Positions 8,493-17,552 of a DNA stretch of 64,000 nt are shown here, one piece after another (the first letter of the stretch is position 1; every line of letters starts with the position of its first letter). The notes under the pieces were generated by a model. That model was not told the DNA's origin, searched no databases, and was given only the letters and a program-made list of their open reading frames with translations. The translations under genes were made by a program, and so were the position numbers. The stretch is from Arthrobacter sp. MYb229 (lineage in GTDB: Bacteria; Actinomycetota; Actinomycetes; Actinomycetales; Micrococcaceae), in contig NZ_PCPS01000003.1 in NCBI RefSeq assembly GCF_002975405.1, forward strand, positions 62,001 to 126,000, given 5' to 3'.

Positions 8493-9970
8493 GTTCATTT
8501 CCCACCGGCCTCAGGCCAAGTTCACCACTCGCGCTGCAGCGCAAACTGCTGATGATCCTCCTGGGCTCGCTGACCGCAGTCTGCGTCTTGCTCGGGCTGC
8601 TCTACAATGCCGGCATGCGCCAGACGCTCATGGACCAGCTGGACGAACAGCTCAAGGCCTCGGTGGAACGAGCCAGTAGCTACTCGGTGGGTCTAGCCCG
8701 TCCGGATCAACGCCTCTATGCGCCCGGACAGGCCGCGGGCACCCTCACCGCGCGCTTCGTGGATCGCTATGTTTTCTCCGGAGACGTGCTTGACCAGCAT
8801 GGCGAACGAGTCATGCTCTCTCAGGATGACGCCATCCACCTGGTGACCATCGAGGTCAATGCAGAACCCGTACGCCGCTCGTTGTCCGTGGGCGACTATC
8901 TGCTCTCGGCGGTTCCAGATCCTGGCTCCGGAGGCGTGCTGATTGTTGGCTTGCCGCTGGATTCCACGGATCAAACGCTGCTCGAAATGGCGTGGCTGAC
9001 GCTGTTCATCGCGATCAGCCTGGTGATCGGCACCGGTCTGGTGGGAACCTGGCTCATTAGCCGTTCCTTCGCCCCGCTCAAACGCGTCGCGGCGGTGGCT
9101 TCCTCGGTAGCCGCCGAAGAACTTGAATCGGGCAAGGTCGAGCTGACCCAGCGAGTCGCTTCCGAGGATGCCGTTCCAGGCACCGAAGTTGGCAATGTGG
9201 GACGCGCCCTGAACGCCATGCTAGACAACGTATCTACCGCGCTGACCGCACGTGAAAAATCTCAGGACCAGATGCGTCAATTCGTGGCGGATGCTTCGCA
9301 TGAGTTGCGCACTCCACTATCGGCAATTCGCGGCTACACCGAATTGCTGTCGGCAACCGAGCATTTCTCCCCCGATGGCAGGCGCTCGGTGGATCGAGTA
9401 CTGCAGCAAAGCAATCGCATGGGTTCACTGGTAGAAAATCTGTTGCTCTTGGCCCGGCTGGACGAGGAGACCTCGTTCACCATGAAGCCGCTGGATCTTT
9501 GTGCATTAACTTCAGATATCACCGAAGATTTCAAGGCCACCGCGGATGACCATCTCTGGGAATTCGCCTGCCAGGCACCGGGGACCACAGTCAATGCCGA
9601 TTCGTCCTCCCTGCGCCGAGTGATTACCAACTTGCTGGCCAATGCACGCAAGCACACCTCGGCCGGCAACTCCGTAACCGTCAGCGTGGGGCAAGATCTC
9701 GAAAGCGGCGAGGCGGTGCTGCAGGTGCAGGACACCGGAGAGGGGATCTCCGAGGAGTTCCTGCCCAAGGTCTTCGAAAGATTCACCCGCGCCGACAAGG
9801 CCCGCTCCGGAATGGACGGTACTACCGGACTCGGGCTGCCCATTGCCAAGAGCATTGTCGAAGCACACCGGGGCACCATTTCGGTGACTTCAGAGCCCGG
9901 CCATACGCTCTTCGAGGTGCGCTTGCCGCTGGCGGGCGAAAAGCCCGCCAGCGGCGAAACCGCAGGCTAA
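8489..9970 (+). CDS. Sensor histidine kinase partner of the OmpR regulator
   Basis: The 493-residue membrane kinase has TM1 at about residues 18-40, an extracytoplasmic sensor region of about 125 residues, TM2 at about 167-190, a HAMP linker, and the HisKA box ASHELRTPLSAIRGY with phospho-acceptor H271. The catalytic domain has N-box NLLANARKH, G1 QDTGEGIS and G2 GLGLPIAK. All key residues are present. Its ATG overlaps the response-regulator stop. The sensor region matches no family I recognise, so the signal is unknown. It converges on upp with a gap of only 11 bases. Confidence 0.93.
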   Translation: MSSFPTGLRPSSPLALQRKLLMILLGSLTAVCVLLGLLYNAGMRQTLMDQLDEQLKASVERASSYSVGLARPDQRLYAPGQAAGTLTARFVDRYVFSGDVLDQHGERVMLSQDDAIHLVTIEVNAEPVRRSLSVGDYLLSAVPDPGSGGVLIVGLPLDSTDQTLLEMAWLTLFIAISLVIGTGLVGTWLISRSFAPLKRVAAVASSVAAEELESGKVELTQRVASEDAVPGTEVGNVGRALNAMLDNVSTALTAREKSQDQMRQFVADASHELRTPLSAIRGYTELLSATEHFSPDGRRSVDRVLQQSNRMGSLVENLLLLARLDEETSFTMKPLDLCALTSDITEDFKATADDHLWEFACQAPGTTVNADSSSLRRVITNLLANARKHTSAGNSVTVSVGQDLESGEAVLQVQDTGEGISEEFLPKVFERFTRADKARSGMDGTTGLGLPIAKSIVEAHRGTISVTSEPGHTLFEVRLPLAGEKPASGETAG

Positions 9971-9981
9971 GCGACGAGCGC

Positions 9982-10629
9982 CTAGACGATCGGTGGGGTG
10001 ACGCCGTACAGACGGTCGCCGGCATCTCCGAGCCCGGGGATGATGTAGGACTTCTCGTCCAGTCGTTCGTCCATCGCGGCTAGCACGATGTGAACGCGCT
10101 CGTCGGCACCATGAATTTCCTTCAAGCGCTCCACGCCTTCTGGGGCCGCGATCAGGCAGATGCAGGTCACCGATTCGGCGCCGCGCTCGAAGATGAACTT
10201 GATCGCCTCGGCCAGGGTGCCGCCGGTGGCCAGCATCGGATCCAGCACGAAAACCTGGCGACCGGACAGGTCGTTTGGCACGCGGTCGGCGTAGGTGATG
10301 ATGTCCAGGGTCTCTTCGTTGCGAGCCATGCCCAGGAAGCCGACCTCGGCGGTGGGCACCAGTCGGGTCATGCCTTCAAGCATGCCCAGGCCCGCACGCA
10401 GGATCGGCACCACCAAAGGGGTTGGCTTGGCGAAGGTGATTCCGGTGGTGGTGGCTACCGGGGTGACTACCTCGACTTCTTCGGTGCGCACCTCGCGGGT
10501 TGCTTCGTAGGCCAGCAGGGTGACCAGTTCGTCGGTCAGCTGGCGGAAGATCGGGGACGGAGTATCTTTGTCTCGAAGAACTGAAACCTTATGTGCCACC
10601 AATGGGTGGTCGACTACCTGTACGCGCAT
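9982..10629 (-). CDS. upp: Uracil phosphoribosyltransferase
   Basis: This 215-residue enzyme converts uracil and PRPP into UMP in pyrimidine salvage. The PRPP-binding loop [11 protein letters not shown], the [14 protein letters not shown] segment and the C-terminal [13 protein letters not shown] match Upp closely. The start [10 protein letters not shown] at 10629 is chosen over an upstream ATG because [10 protein letters not shown] is the conserved N-terminus. It stands alone between the convergent kinase and the divergent tadA. Confidence 0.96.
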   Translation of the reverse strand: MRVQVVDHPLVAHKVSVLRDKDTPSPIFRQLTDELVTLLAYEATREVRTEEVEVVTPVATTTGITFAKPTPLVVPILRAGLGMLEGMTRLVPTAEVGFLGMARNEETLDIITYADRVPNDLSGRQVFVLDPMLATGGTLAEAIKFIFERGAESVTCICLIAAPEGVERLKEIHGADERVHIVLAAMDERLDEKSYIIPGLGDAGDRLYGVTPPIV

Positions 10630-10829
10630 AAGTAGAAATCTATCAGCCCACCAATGAAGCAAACGAGATAAAAGCGCGAAATTCCGGCGGAAAAACTCCT
10701 TGATGTGCCCAACTAAACAGGAATCAGCGGGATTGCGGTCCCTATGGCCAGGGCCTATCGGTGTTTTGAGGAGAGCTAGTCCCCAAGCGCATGCGCCGAC
10801 GACGCTAAAACACGTAAGGTAAAGGCACT

Positions 10830-11306
10830 ATGGCGCACGAACACGAGACTTGGATGGACCTCGCCCTCGCAGAGGCCCGAGCCGCATTGGACACCGATGA
10901 TGTCCCGATCGGGGCGGTCATCATCTCCCCCGAAGGCAAGCTGCTGGCTACCGGACGCAACGAGCGCGAAGCAAACTTTGACCCGACGGCTCACGCCGAA
11001 GTCGTGGCCATCCGCAACGCAGTCAAAAAACTACAGGCAGACGGCAACGCCGACGGATGGCGATTAGAAGACTGCACCCTGGTCGTCACGCTCGAGCCCT
11101 GCGCCATGTGCGCCGGAGCCATCGTGCTTTCGCGCATCCCCCGGCTGGTGTTTGGCGCATGGGATGAGAAGGCCGGAGCCTGCGGCTCGGTCTTCGACAT
11201 CGTCCGCGAACCCCGCTTGAACCACTGGGTCGAGGTATACCCACGGGTCAAGGTAAAAGAGTGCGCGGACCTGCTGCGCGAGTTCTTCCGATCCAAACGC
11301 GGCTGA
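10830..11306 (+). CDS. tadA: tRNA-specific adenosine deaminase
   Basis: This 158-residue enzyme deaminates adenosine 34 to inosine in the wobble position of tRNA-Arg(ACG). The zinc and catalytic motif HAE is at residues 55-57 (TAHAEVVAIRNA), and the second zinc motif PCAMCAGA has C91 and C94. Length is normal. The start has AAGG about 7 bases upstream. It is followed within 100 bases by a tRNA-Ser gene transcribed in the same direction. Confidence 0.95.
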   Translation: MAHEHETWMDLALAEARAALDTDDVPIGAVIISPEGKLLATGRNEREANFDPTAHAEVVAIRNAVKKLQADGNADGWRLEDCTLVVTLEPCAMCAGAIVLSRIPRLVFGAWDEKAGACGSVFDIVREPRLNHWVEVYPRVKVKECADLLREFFRSKRG

Positions 11307-11360
11307 CCAAGCACGCATATGTGTTTCGAGCCACTAACCGCGCTTTTCGCCTCGTTCGTT

Positions 11361-11388
11361 TTGGTGTTCTCGAAAGGTTCGTTATAGA
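11361..11388 (+). promoter_or_regulatory. Likely promoter of tRNA-Ser
   Basis: TTGGTG at 11361-11366 and TATAGA at 11383-11388 are separated by 16 bases and lie 12 bases before the first base of the tRNA. Spacing and position fit a sigma-70-type promoter. Confidence 0.5.
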
Positions 11389-11400
11389 GTTATCAGGTCT

Positions 11401-11491
11401 GGTGACGTGTCCGAGCGGCCGAAGGTGCAACACTCGAAATGTTGTGTACGGTAACCCCGTACCGTGGGTTCAAATCCCACCGTCACCGCCA
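11401..11491 (+). tRNA. tRNA-Ser (anticodon CGA)
   Basis: The acceptor stem GGTGACG pairs perfectly with CGTCACC (11481-11487). The anticodon arm is CAACA-CTCGAAA-TGTTG, giving anticodon CGA, which reads UCG. A long variable arm (TACGGTAACCCCGTA) marks it as class II serine tRNA. The T arm is GTGGG-TTCAAAT-CCCAC. The discriminator is G and the CCA end is encoded. Confidence 0.97.
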
Positions 11492-11494
11492 GCG

Positions 11495-11530
11495 AAAACC
11501 CCGAGAATCATTGAATTCTCGGGGTTTTTC
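11495..11530 (+). terminator. Rho-independent terminator after tRNA-Ser
   Basis: A 13-base perfect stem (AAAACCCCGAGAA with TTCTCGGGGTTTT, eight-base loop) runs into TTTTTC, starting four bases after the tRNA CCA end. Confidence 0.93.
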
Positions 11531-11685
11531 TTTGCCAGTAGCTAGTTCGCGAAGGCTGGCAAGGCAACATTCGAGGCTGGGTAATGCGGAACTCTCTAAG
11601 GTTACTTGCAATGCACGTTCGCAGATCAACCCGATGAACCCATCCTTCTTTGCCGCCAATGTCGGGACGCAAACGGCTTCGGCGG

Positions 11686-12231
11686 TTAGCCCATTGTTTT
11701 TTGTCCGTCCAAGGATTCGCGGATGATGTCGGCATGCCCGGCATGTTGGGTGGTTTCTGCGATGATGTGCAGCAATGTGCGGCGCACCGTCCAATGGGTA
11801 TCGACAAACCATGGGGCCTGGGGCAATTCGTGGACGGTGTCCATGTCTACCTCTGCCAGCAGGTCATCGGTGCGGGCTGCGACCCGCGCATAGTTTTCCA
11901 GCAGCTCATCCAAGCTCTCTTCGGGCGACATGCGGAATTCGTTCTGGAAAGCTTCCATTGCTTCGGGTGGCATCTTGCTGAAGTCTGCCCCGTCCCAGGC
12001 CATGGCGGCCCGGCCCTTGACGATGAATTCCTGCCACTGCTTTTCCACTGCGGTCACATGTTTGATTAGGCCGCCCGGGGTCAGTTCGCTGTCCGTGGTG
12101 CGCTGTGCAGCCTGTGAATCACTGAGTCCGCGGACGGTGAAGCGCAGGAAGTGCCGGGCGTTGGCCAACGCCTGGAATAGGTCGGCGCGTTCCCCGCTCA
12201 GGGTGGTTTCGGTGGTGGCCATGGTGCTCAT
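11686..12231 (-). CDS. DinB family protein
   Basis: The 181-residue four-helix protein matches the DinB/DUF664 superfamily, whose actinobacterial members are often mycothiol-dependent metalloenzymes. Possible metal ligands are H58 in GGLIKHVTAVEKQW and the histidine pair in ETTQHAGHADIIRE, matching the usual three-histidine layout. The start at 12231 has AGGAGG upstream. It is divergent from a WYL-type regulator with 104 bases between them, which suggests that the regulator controls it. The substrate is unknown. Confidence 0.85.
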   Translation of the reverse strand: MSTMATTETTLSGERADLFQALANARHFLRFTVRGLSDSQAAQRTTDSELTPGGLIKHVTAVEKQWQEFIVKGRAAMAWDGADFSKMPPEAMEAFQNEFRMSPEESLDELLENYARVAARTDDLLAEVDMDTVHELPQAPWFVDTHWTVRRTLLHIIAETTQHAGHADIIRESLDGQKTMG

Positions 12232-12335
12232 TGTTGCCTCCTGGCATCGGCTTCAGCCGGTATTTCCAGCTGATATCTACAAGCTTAAAAGCAATAAGTG
12301 TCAGTTTTTGTCCTAAATCAAGGCAGACTGGTTAC

Positions 12336-13292
12336 ATGAGTACCAGCACCAGATTCTTGCGTTTGATCTCCTTGCTGCAGACCCACCGCTACTGGTCCGG
12401 CGACGAGTTGGCCGAGCGGCTGGAAGTCAGTTTGCGCACCGTGCGCCGGGATATCGACCGGCTGCGCGACCTCGGCTACCCGGTGCAGGCTGACCGCGGG
12501 GTGGGTGGCGGCTACCAGCTGGCTTCCGGCGCTGCCCTGCCCCCGTTGGTCCTCGACGATGAGGAAGCCGTGGCGTTAGTCATTGGCCTGCAATCTACGG
12601 TGCATGGCGGTTCTTCCGCGTTAGCCGAAGCCGCATTGCGCGCCCTGTCCAAGGTCGTCCCGGTGCTGCCGGCCAGGTTACGGCAGCGGGCCCAGGCATT
12701 GGCTGCCAGCACCGTCCCACTGAACTCGCAGCACTCTGTTCCAGAACCGGTGGACCCCCAGGTGCTGGTGGTGTTCGCCCAGGGATGCCGCGACCGCGAA
12801 CGGGTGGCCTTCGACTACCGCGACGCTAAGGGAATCGCCAGTTCAAGGCGGGTGGAACCGGCCAAACTGGTCAATGTGGGCAACCGCTACTATCTGGTGG
12901 CCTATGACCTGGATCGCGCGGATTGGCGCAGCTTTCGGGTGGATCGAGCCGAGAACGCCGTGGCGCGGGCACTGCGCTTTGCGCCGCGGGAGATTCCCGG
13001 CGGCGATGCAGCCCAGTTTGTCCGCGAAGGCCTGCGCGGATCCGGACAGCAACAGATCAGCGCGCGGGTGCATGCCAGCGCCGGGGAGCTAGCACCGCGC
13101 ATCGGCCGGTGGTTCGAGATCCGGCCGCTCGATGAACACAGCGCCATGGTGCGCACCGAGAACGCCAACTTGCCTTGGGCTGCCTTCGGGCTTGCGATGA
13201 GCGAGGCGAAGGTCAGCGATGTGCAGCCGGAGCAACTGCGCTCACTGCTGGACTCATGGTCGGCAAACCTCGCCCCGGGGTCCGGGGCGTAA
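12336..13292 (+). CDS. YafY/WYL-domain transcriptional regulator
   Basis: The 318-residue protein starts MSTSTRFLRLISLLQTHRYW. The N-terminal 60 residues are a DeoR-like helix-turn-helix (WSGDELAERLEVSLRTVRRD), and the middle holds a WYL sensor domain (NVGNRYYLVAYDLDRADWRSFRVDR) followed by a WCX-like tail. The start at 12336 is chosen because the helix-turn-helix begins there; the upstream in-frame ATG at 12231 lies inside the divergent promoter region. Such regulators commonly control the neighbouring divergent gene, here dinB; that is inference. Confidence 0.9.
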   Translation: MSTSTRFLRLISLLQTHRYWSGDELAERLEVSLRTVRRDIDRLRDLGYPVQADRGVGGGYQLASGAALPPLVLDDEEAVALVIGLQSTVHGGSSALAEAALRALSKVVPVLPARLRQRAQALAASTVPLNSQHSVPEPVDPQVLVVFAQGCRDRERVAFDYRDAKGIASSRRVEPAKLVNVGNRYYLVAYDLDRADWRSFRVDRAENAVARALRFAPREIPGGDAAQFVREGLRGSGQQQISARVHASAGELAPRIGRWFEIRPLDEHSAMVRTENANLPWAAFGLAMSEAKVSDVQPEQLRSLLDSWSANLAPGSGA

Positions 13293-13527
13293 AAAAGGAA
13301 AACCAGAGTCAAAGATATGGTAGATGAGGGGCCCGCGATATAGCGATCGAGGTCGCACGGCCATAGCCTCTTCCTCTTGAATCCGCGGGCTAATATTCTA
13401 TAAAACGGAGGCAATCGGTCTTTGGATTGGGCTGGAGTTCGATTGCCATGCCGGATGCCTTTGCAGGCCAATTCATTCGGTCAAGAATGATATTTACGCT
13501 GGAGGCGTGCTTTACCTTCTGCGGTCG

Positions 13528-14070
13528 CTACTCGATGTGATGCTCGTGAATTTGCGTCTCAAAATTGCTGCCGTTGAGTTCGAGATAGATCTGCCCCTCG
13601 GTCACCGAAACCGACATGGTGTTGCGTCTGGTGAGGGCCTTGGCCGCCAAATCGATGAAACCCGGGTCAAAGGAACGGACAACAATTTCATCGGCTTGGT
13701 AGATGGTCTTGCCCTTCCACGAGGCCAATAGCTTCGCCGGTTCGCGGTGCGTGTACACGGCGGCACGCTCCGCGCGTTTGCTGCCTTGGTGAAGACGCTG
13801 GGCATCCGGGGCGCCTACCTCAATCCAGGCCAAGATGCTTCCGGTGAGGTCCTTGACCAGCACCGCCGGTTCCTCCCCTGTGGATACCCCTCCGGCAGAA
13901 AATGCAATGCCTTCCTCCGCTTCGAGGCAGTAGGCTAGAACCCGGGTCACCAGATAGGCGTCGGTCTCCGAGGCTTGCTGTGCCACACGCAATGAGAGAT
14001 CTTCGTAAACACCGCGATCCACATCAGCCAGTTGGACTTCGAAAGTTTGTATTGTCGCGCCGATTGCCAT
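13528..14070 (-). CDS. YaeQ family protein
   Basis: The 180-residue protein matches YaeQ along its length (ATIQTFEVQLADVDRGVYED at the start, LRVAQQASETDAYLVTRVLA, then WIEVGAPDAQRLHQGSK). YaeQ has a PD-(D/E)XK nuclease-like fold with unknown biological role. The E-V-G-x-P-D segment and the downstream lysine fit that core. The 235 bases between the WYL gene and this stop contain no gene that I can see. Confidence 0.9.
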   Translation of the reverse strand: MAIGATIQTFEVQLADVDRGVYEDLSLRVAQQASETDAYLVTRVLAYCLEAEEGIAFSAGGVSTGEEPAVLVKDLTGSILAWIEVGAPDAQRLHQGSKRAERAAVYTHREPAKLLASWKGKTIYQADEIVVRSFDPGFIDLAAKALTRRNTMSVSVTEGQIYLELNGSNFETQIHEHHIE

Positions 14071-14097
14071 AAGTCACGAGTCTACAGTGGTGCGGGG

Positions 14098-14436
14098 CTA
14101 GCTCGCCGAGTCATAGGCGAATTCGCGCAGCTCTTGCGCACACCGGCAGGCCACCGCGATCTTTCGAGCCCAACCCAGCGCTTCCGCGCGGGCGGGCACC
14201 TCCAGCACGGTAAATCCGCCTTTGAGCTCCGAGCCCGAATAGATTTCGTCACTCACCGAACCATCTGCCGATACCAGTACCGGATCGACGCGTTCCTCGA
14301 TGCCACCACCGAAGACATAGACGCCTGCCGCTTTGGCCTCGGAAATCACCGCACGGGCATCGGCGGCGACACGCGGCAACTCTTCGTCCGCAACCACCAT
14401 GGCCCGGCTCGGAAACGAGATCAGATATTTAGTCAT
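14098..14436 (-). CDS. YCII-related protein
   Basis: The 112-residue protein (MTKYLISFPSRAMVVADEEL) resembles the YCII/DGPF family: small dimeric alpha-beta proteins, some linked to extracytoplasmic-function sigma factors, with no defined reaction. The GGFTVLEVPARAEALGWARKIAVACR segment is the conserved part of the fold. The start at 14436 is chosen over the ATG at 14466 because the fold begins at MTKYLI. It lies 27 bases before the divergently numbered yaeQ start on the same strand. No sigma factor gene is nearby. Confidence 0.7.
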   Translation of the reverse strand: MTKYLISFPSRAMVVADEELPRVAADARAVISEAKAAGVYVFGGGIEERVDPVLVSADGSVSDEIYSGSELKGGFTVLEVPARAEALGWARKIAVACRCAQELREFAYDSAS

Positions 14437-14566
14437 CTCCCGATTGTGCGCCCGGAGGCGGTACACGGCAATGCTTAGCCCGCTGAAGCCGGTGATGCCT
14501 ACCTTGCCATTGGGTGGCTACAACGCGTTGCGCTGAGGCACGTGATGGAACGCCAGCAACGCGGGA

Positions 14567-14833
14567 TTACTCCTGCTCGGCCGCCCAGCGCGCGGCCCGT
14601 GCGTTGAGCTTCTCGGCGAGCGCCGACAGCTCGGTGCCCGGTTCCGCGCGGCCAAGAGCCAAGCCCAAGAGGAAGGTGCTCAATGGGGCCGCTGGCCTTG
14701 CGACGTCGTGGGCAACGTGCTTGGCCACGTCGAGCAGCGTGCCTATAGATACCTCGTTGGCGTCCAAGCCGAGTTCCTCGGCCGCGGCCTCCAGCCACGG
14801 AATGAGTGCCTCGGGTGGGAGATGCTGTGCCAT
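14567..14833 (-). CDS. DUF6457 family protein
   Basis: The 88-residue protein starts MAQHLPPEALIPWLEAAAEE and matches the short all-helical DUF6457 family, which in actinobacteria sits beside or is fused to MobA. The start at 14833 has AAAGGAAAA about 6 bases upstream. Its upstream neighbour mobA ends 20 bases before this start, so it is the last gene of a moeA-mobA-DUF6457 operon. A role in molybdenum-cofactor maturation is inferred from position only. Confidence 0.78.
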   Translation of the reverse strand: MAQHLPPEALIPWLEAAAEELGLDANEVSIGTLLDVAKHVAHDVARPAAPLSTFLLGLALGRAEPGTELSALAEKLNARAARWAAEQE

Positions 14834-14852
14834 GATTATTTTCCTTTGCTCG

Positions 14853-15461
14853 CTAAGACTTAATTGGCTTCGTCGATTGACTTGAATCCTTTTGCCGCAG
14901 GCGGGCTTCTTCCAGGGCTTCGGGGGTATCAATATCCGCCGATTTCTCCACCGAAATATTGGCCCTGCTCAGCCGAAGGTTGTTGAAGGCCCGCCTGACC
15001 GGTGCATTGACGACGCCATCGCCCAGCGCCTCGCAGGCTTCGCGCAACGGCTCGGTGCGGTAGCAACCCGCAAGCCACTGGGTCCGCTCGTTGTCGTCTA
15101 CCAGCACCACGCCATCCGTCCCAGAAGCATCGATGGCCGCGGAAAGCGCCTCGCAGACCGCGGCCGGATATTCCAGGTCGCAAGACAGAACCACTACCCA
15201 GTCAGCCGTCACCGCACGAAGCCCCACCGCAACCGCGGCTAACGGTCCGGCGAATTCCGGTTCTTCGCGCAGCACCACGTCCGCTTGGGTTCCAGCGGAT
15301 TCGGGACCCACAACGATCACCTGGCCATTGACCGCTTCCCGGCAAGCGCGCACCACGCGATCCACCAGCCGCTGCCCGCCAAGGAGCAGTCCGGCCTTAT
15401 CCAGGCCACCGAGCCGGGACCCACGGCCACCGGCAAGAATCAAAGCGTCGGCGGCCATCAT
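14853..15461 (-). CDS. mobA: Molybdenum cofactor nucleotidyltransferase
   Basis: The 202-residue protein has the nucleotidyltransferase signature LAGGRGSRLGGLDKAGL at residues 9-25, and the metal-binding aspartate in VVVLSCDLEYP. It probably attaches GMP to molybdopterin, making the bis- or mono-MGD cofactor. The similarity to MocA-type cytidylyltransferases means CTP cannot be excluded. Its start overlaps the moeA stop by 4 bases (ATGA). Confidence 0.88.
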   Translation of the reverse strand: MMAADALILAGGRGSRLGGLDKAGLLLGGQRLVDRVVRACREAVNGQVIVVGPESAGTQADVVLREEPEFAGPLAAVAVGLRAVTADWVVVLSCDLEYPAAVCEALSAAIDASGTDGVVLVDDNERTQWLAGCYRTEPLREACEALGDGVVNAPVRRAFNNLRLSRANISVEKSADIDTPEALEEARLRQKDSSQSTKPIKS

Positions 15462-16696
15462 GGAAGCATCCGGATTACTTGCACGCTGTCGCCTTCGGCG
15501 ATGTCCCCGCGTTCAGGTTCGACCAAGGCGTACCCTTGGGCCGTGCCGAAACCACCGACGGAATGCGACACCCGCTTGGAGTGCACCACCGGATAGCAGC
15601 GCAAAGACTGCCCGTATTCAAATTCAACCGGGAGCACTTGCAGCTTCCCGGTGAATCCACGCCATCCAATCCCGGCGGTAGCGGTCAATCTCGGACGCTC
15701 GGATGTCCCGTGGCCCTGCATGGCACGCAGCGCCGGGATTACGAACAGTTCAAAGCCGACCGCCGCGCTGACCGGATTGCCCGGCAGCGCGAAGACAAAC
15801 GCGCCGGCGGCCAAACGCCCGGTGCATTGCGGCTGCCCGGGACGGGCATCCAACCTCACGGCACGAACTTCTGCCTCATCTGCCAGCGCCAACCGCATCA
15901 CGTCCCGTGTGCCCGGGCCCACCCCGCCGGTGCTCACGATGACGTCGTAGCTCGAACCCAGTTCGGCCAGCCTTTCGCTCACCTCGGCTACCTCATCTGG
16001 GCAATGCTGCACACTGACCTCGATGATGCCCGCCTCGGCCAGCAGCCCGCCAATGAGCAAGGAGTTTGATTCCGGGATCTGACCGCGAGTCAGCTGAGCA
16101 CCGAGGGGCCGCAGTTCGGCACCGGTGACCAGCACCGCAACACGCGGCGCTCGCCGAACCAGCACCTTGGCTATTCCGGCCGCGGCCAATGCCGAGAGGC
16201 GCACCGCGGTCAGCTGGTCTCCGGCGCGGGCCACCAATGCGCCTCGGGCCAGGTCTTCTCCCCGGGCGCGGATCTCTTGGCCGGGTTGAACCGGTTTGAA
16301 TACGCGCACGAGGTCTTCGGCCCAGGTGCTCTCGCCTTGATCGCCAATGGTCGATTCGACGCGCACTACCGCGTCGGCGCGGGTGGGGATGGGAGCACCG
16401 GTCATAATGCGCACCGCCTGGCCCGGCTCCAGCGGCGCATCCCAGGAACTTCCCGCGGCTACTTCGCCCACAACGCTCAACGCTATCGGCTGCTGCTCGC
16501 TAGCGTTCGACGTATCGTAGCTGCGCACCGCGTAGCCGTCCATGGCCGAGTTCTCCCACAGCGGCAGCGGGTGAGCGGCGAACACATCCTCGGCAAGCAC
16601 CGTTCCGCGCGCCTCGGCTAGGCCAACCGTGCTGGTGGCTACCGGAGTGACTCGGTCAAGAATCCACGCCAGATGTTCTGCAGGGCTTATCCCCAT
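15458..16696 (-). CDS. moeA: Molybdopterin molybdenumtransferase (first copy)
   Basis: The 412-residue enzyme inserts molybdate into adenylylated molybdopterin. Conserved motifs are all present: NSAMDGYAVR, MTGAPIPTRADAVV, EIRARGEDLARG, STGGVGPGTRDV and LPGNPVSAAVGFE. The aspartates in RGED and in GTRDV are kept, unlike the second MoeA at 21841. A GAGGAG ribosome site lies just before the ATG at 16696. Its stop overlaps mobA. It is 94 bases after modC on the same strand and may belong to the same transcript as modABC. Confidence 0.94.
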   Translation of the reverse strand: MGISPAEHLAWILDRVTPVATSTVGLAEARGTVLAEDVFAAHPLPLWENSAMDGYAVRSYDTSNASEQQPIALSVVGEVAAGSSWDAPLEPGQAVRIMTGAPIPTRADAVVRVESTIGDQGESTWAEDLVRVFKPVQPGQEIRARGEDLARGALVARAGDQLTAVRLSALAAAGIAKVLVRRAPRVAVLVTGAELRPLGAQLTRGQIPESNSLLIGGLLAEAGIIEVSVQHCPDEVAEVSERLAELGSSYDVIVSTGGVGPGTRDVMRLALADEAEVRAVRLDARPGQPQCTGRLAAGAFVFALPGNPVSAAVGFELFVIPALRAMQGHGTSERPRLTATAGIGWRGFTGKLQVLPVEFEYGQSLRCYPVVHSKRVSHSVGGFGTAQGYALVEPERGDIAEGDSVQVIRMLP

Positions 16697-16790
16697 CGCT
16701 CCTCATCCTTCATTGCCTTCAAAAGTTGTTGAGTCCCGGAAACAAGAAATATTCGAAAGGTGCCAGACGAAGCAATCATTGGCTTCATGA

Positions 16791-17552
16791 CTAAGGAGAA
16801 CATCTCTTCTCCGGTTCGCTCTCGTAGCCCGCCGGAACGCTATTGGCCACGGCCCGCACAAACTCCGTAGCGGGTTCCGCAAGCACTTGCCGCGTATGCC
16901 CCTGTTGAACGACCACACCGCGTTCGATTACCAATAATCGCTCTGCCAGGGCCAGCGCATCCGCCCCCGAATGCGAGACGACAACCGCAGTGGTTCCGGT
17001 GCGGGAGAGTTCTTCACGGACCAGCTCGCGCATCTCCACCGCCGCTTGGACATCAAGTGCGGAGAACGGCTCATCAACCAGCAGCAATTTCGGTCCTGCG
17101 GCCAAGGCACGAGCCAGCGCGACACGCTGCTGCTGCCCACCGGAAAGCGCGGCGGGTCGTTGCGTCGCGAATGCCATGAGCCCCAAGCGTTCAAGCCAGT
17201 CGTGCGCCACCTGCTGGGCGGCACGTTTGCTTAGGCCAGCCGCGCGGGCAGCGAAGGCGATATTCTCCGCGGCGTCAAAATGCGGGAAGAGCCTGGGCTG
17301 CTGCCCGAGCAGTCCGATCGCTCGGCGGTGTGGCGGCAGGTGCACACCGGGACCGGAGAGCACCGTACCGTTCAGGGAAATCTGCCCGGCTGTAAGGTGC
17401 TGAATTCCAGCTATTGCATGCACAATCGTGGACTTGCCAGCTCCGTTGGGGCCCATCAACGCGAGGGTCTTCCGGGGTTCAAGATCCAGTTGCACGTCGA
17501 TTTCGAAGCTTGGTCGCGCCACACGGATTGCTGCCCGAAGCCCGGTGGTCAT
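16791..17552 (-). CDS. modC: Molybdate ABC transporter ATP-binding protein
   Basis: The 253-residue ATPase has Walker A GPNGAGKST, signature LSGGQQQR and Walker B LLLVDEPFSALD. It lacks the C-terminal TOBE/Mop regulatory domain of E. coli ModC (about 350 residues), so molybdate feedback on the transporter is unlikely through this subunit. The start MTTGLRAAIR at 17552 overlaps the modB stop (ATGA). It energises the ModA-ModB importer. Confidence 0.93.
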   Translation of the reverse strand: MTTGLRAAIRVARPSFEIDVQLDLEPRKTLALMGPNGAGKSTIVHAIAGIQHLTAGQISLNGTVLSGPGVHLPPHRRAIGLLGQQPRLFPHFDAAENIAFAARAAGLSKRAAQQVAHDWLERLGLMAFATQRPAALSGGQQQRVALARALAAGPKLLLVDEPFSALDVQAAVEMRELVREELSRTGTTAVVVSHSGADALALAERLLVIERGVVVQQGHTRQVLAEPATEFVRAVANSVPAGYESEPEKRCSP

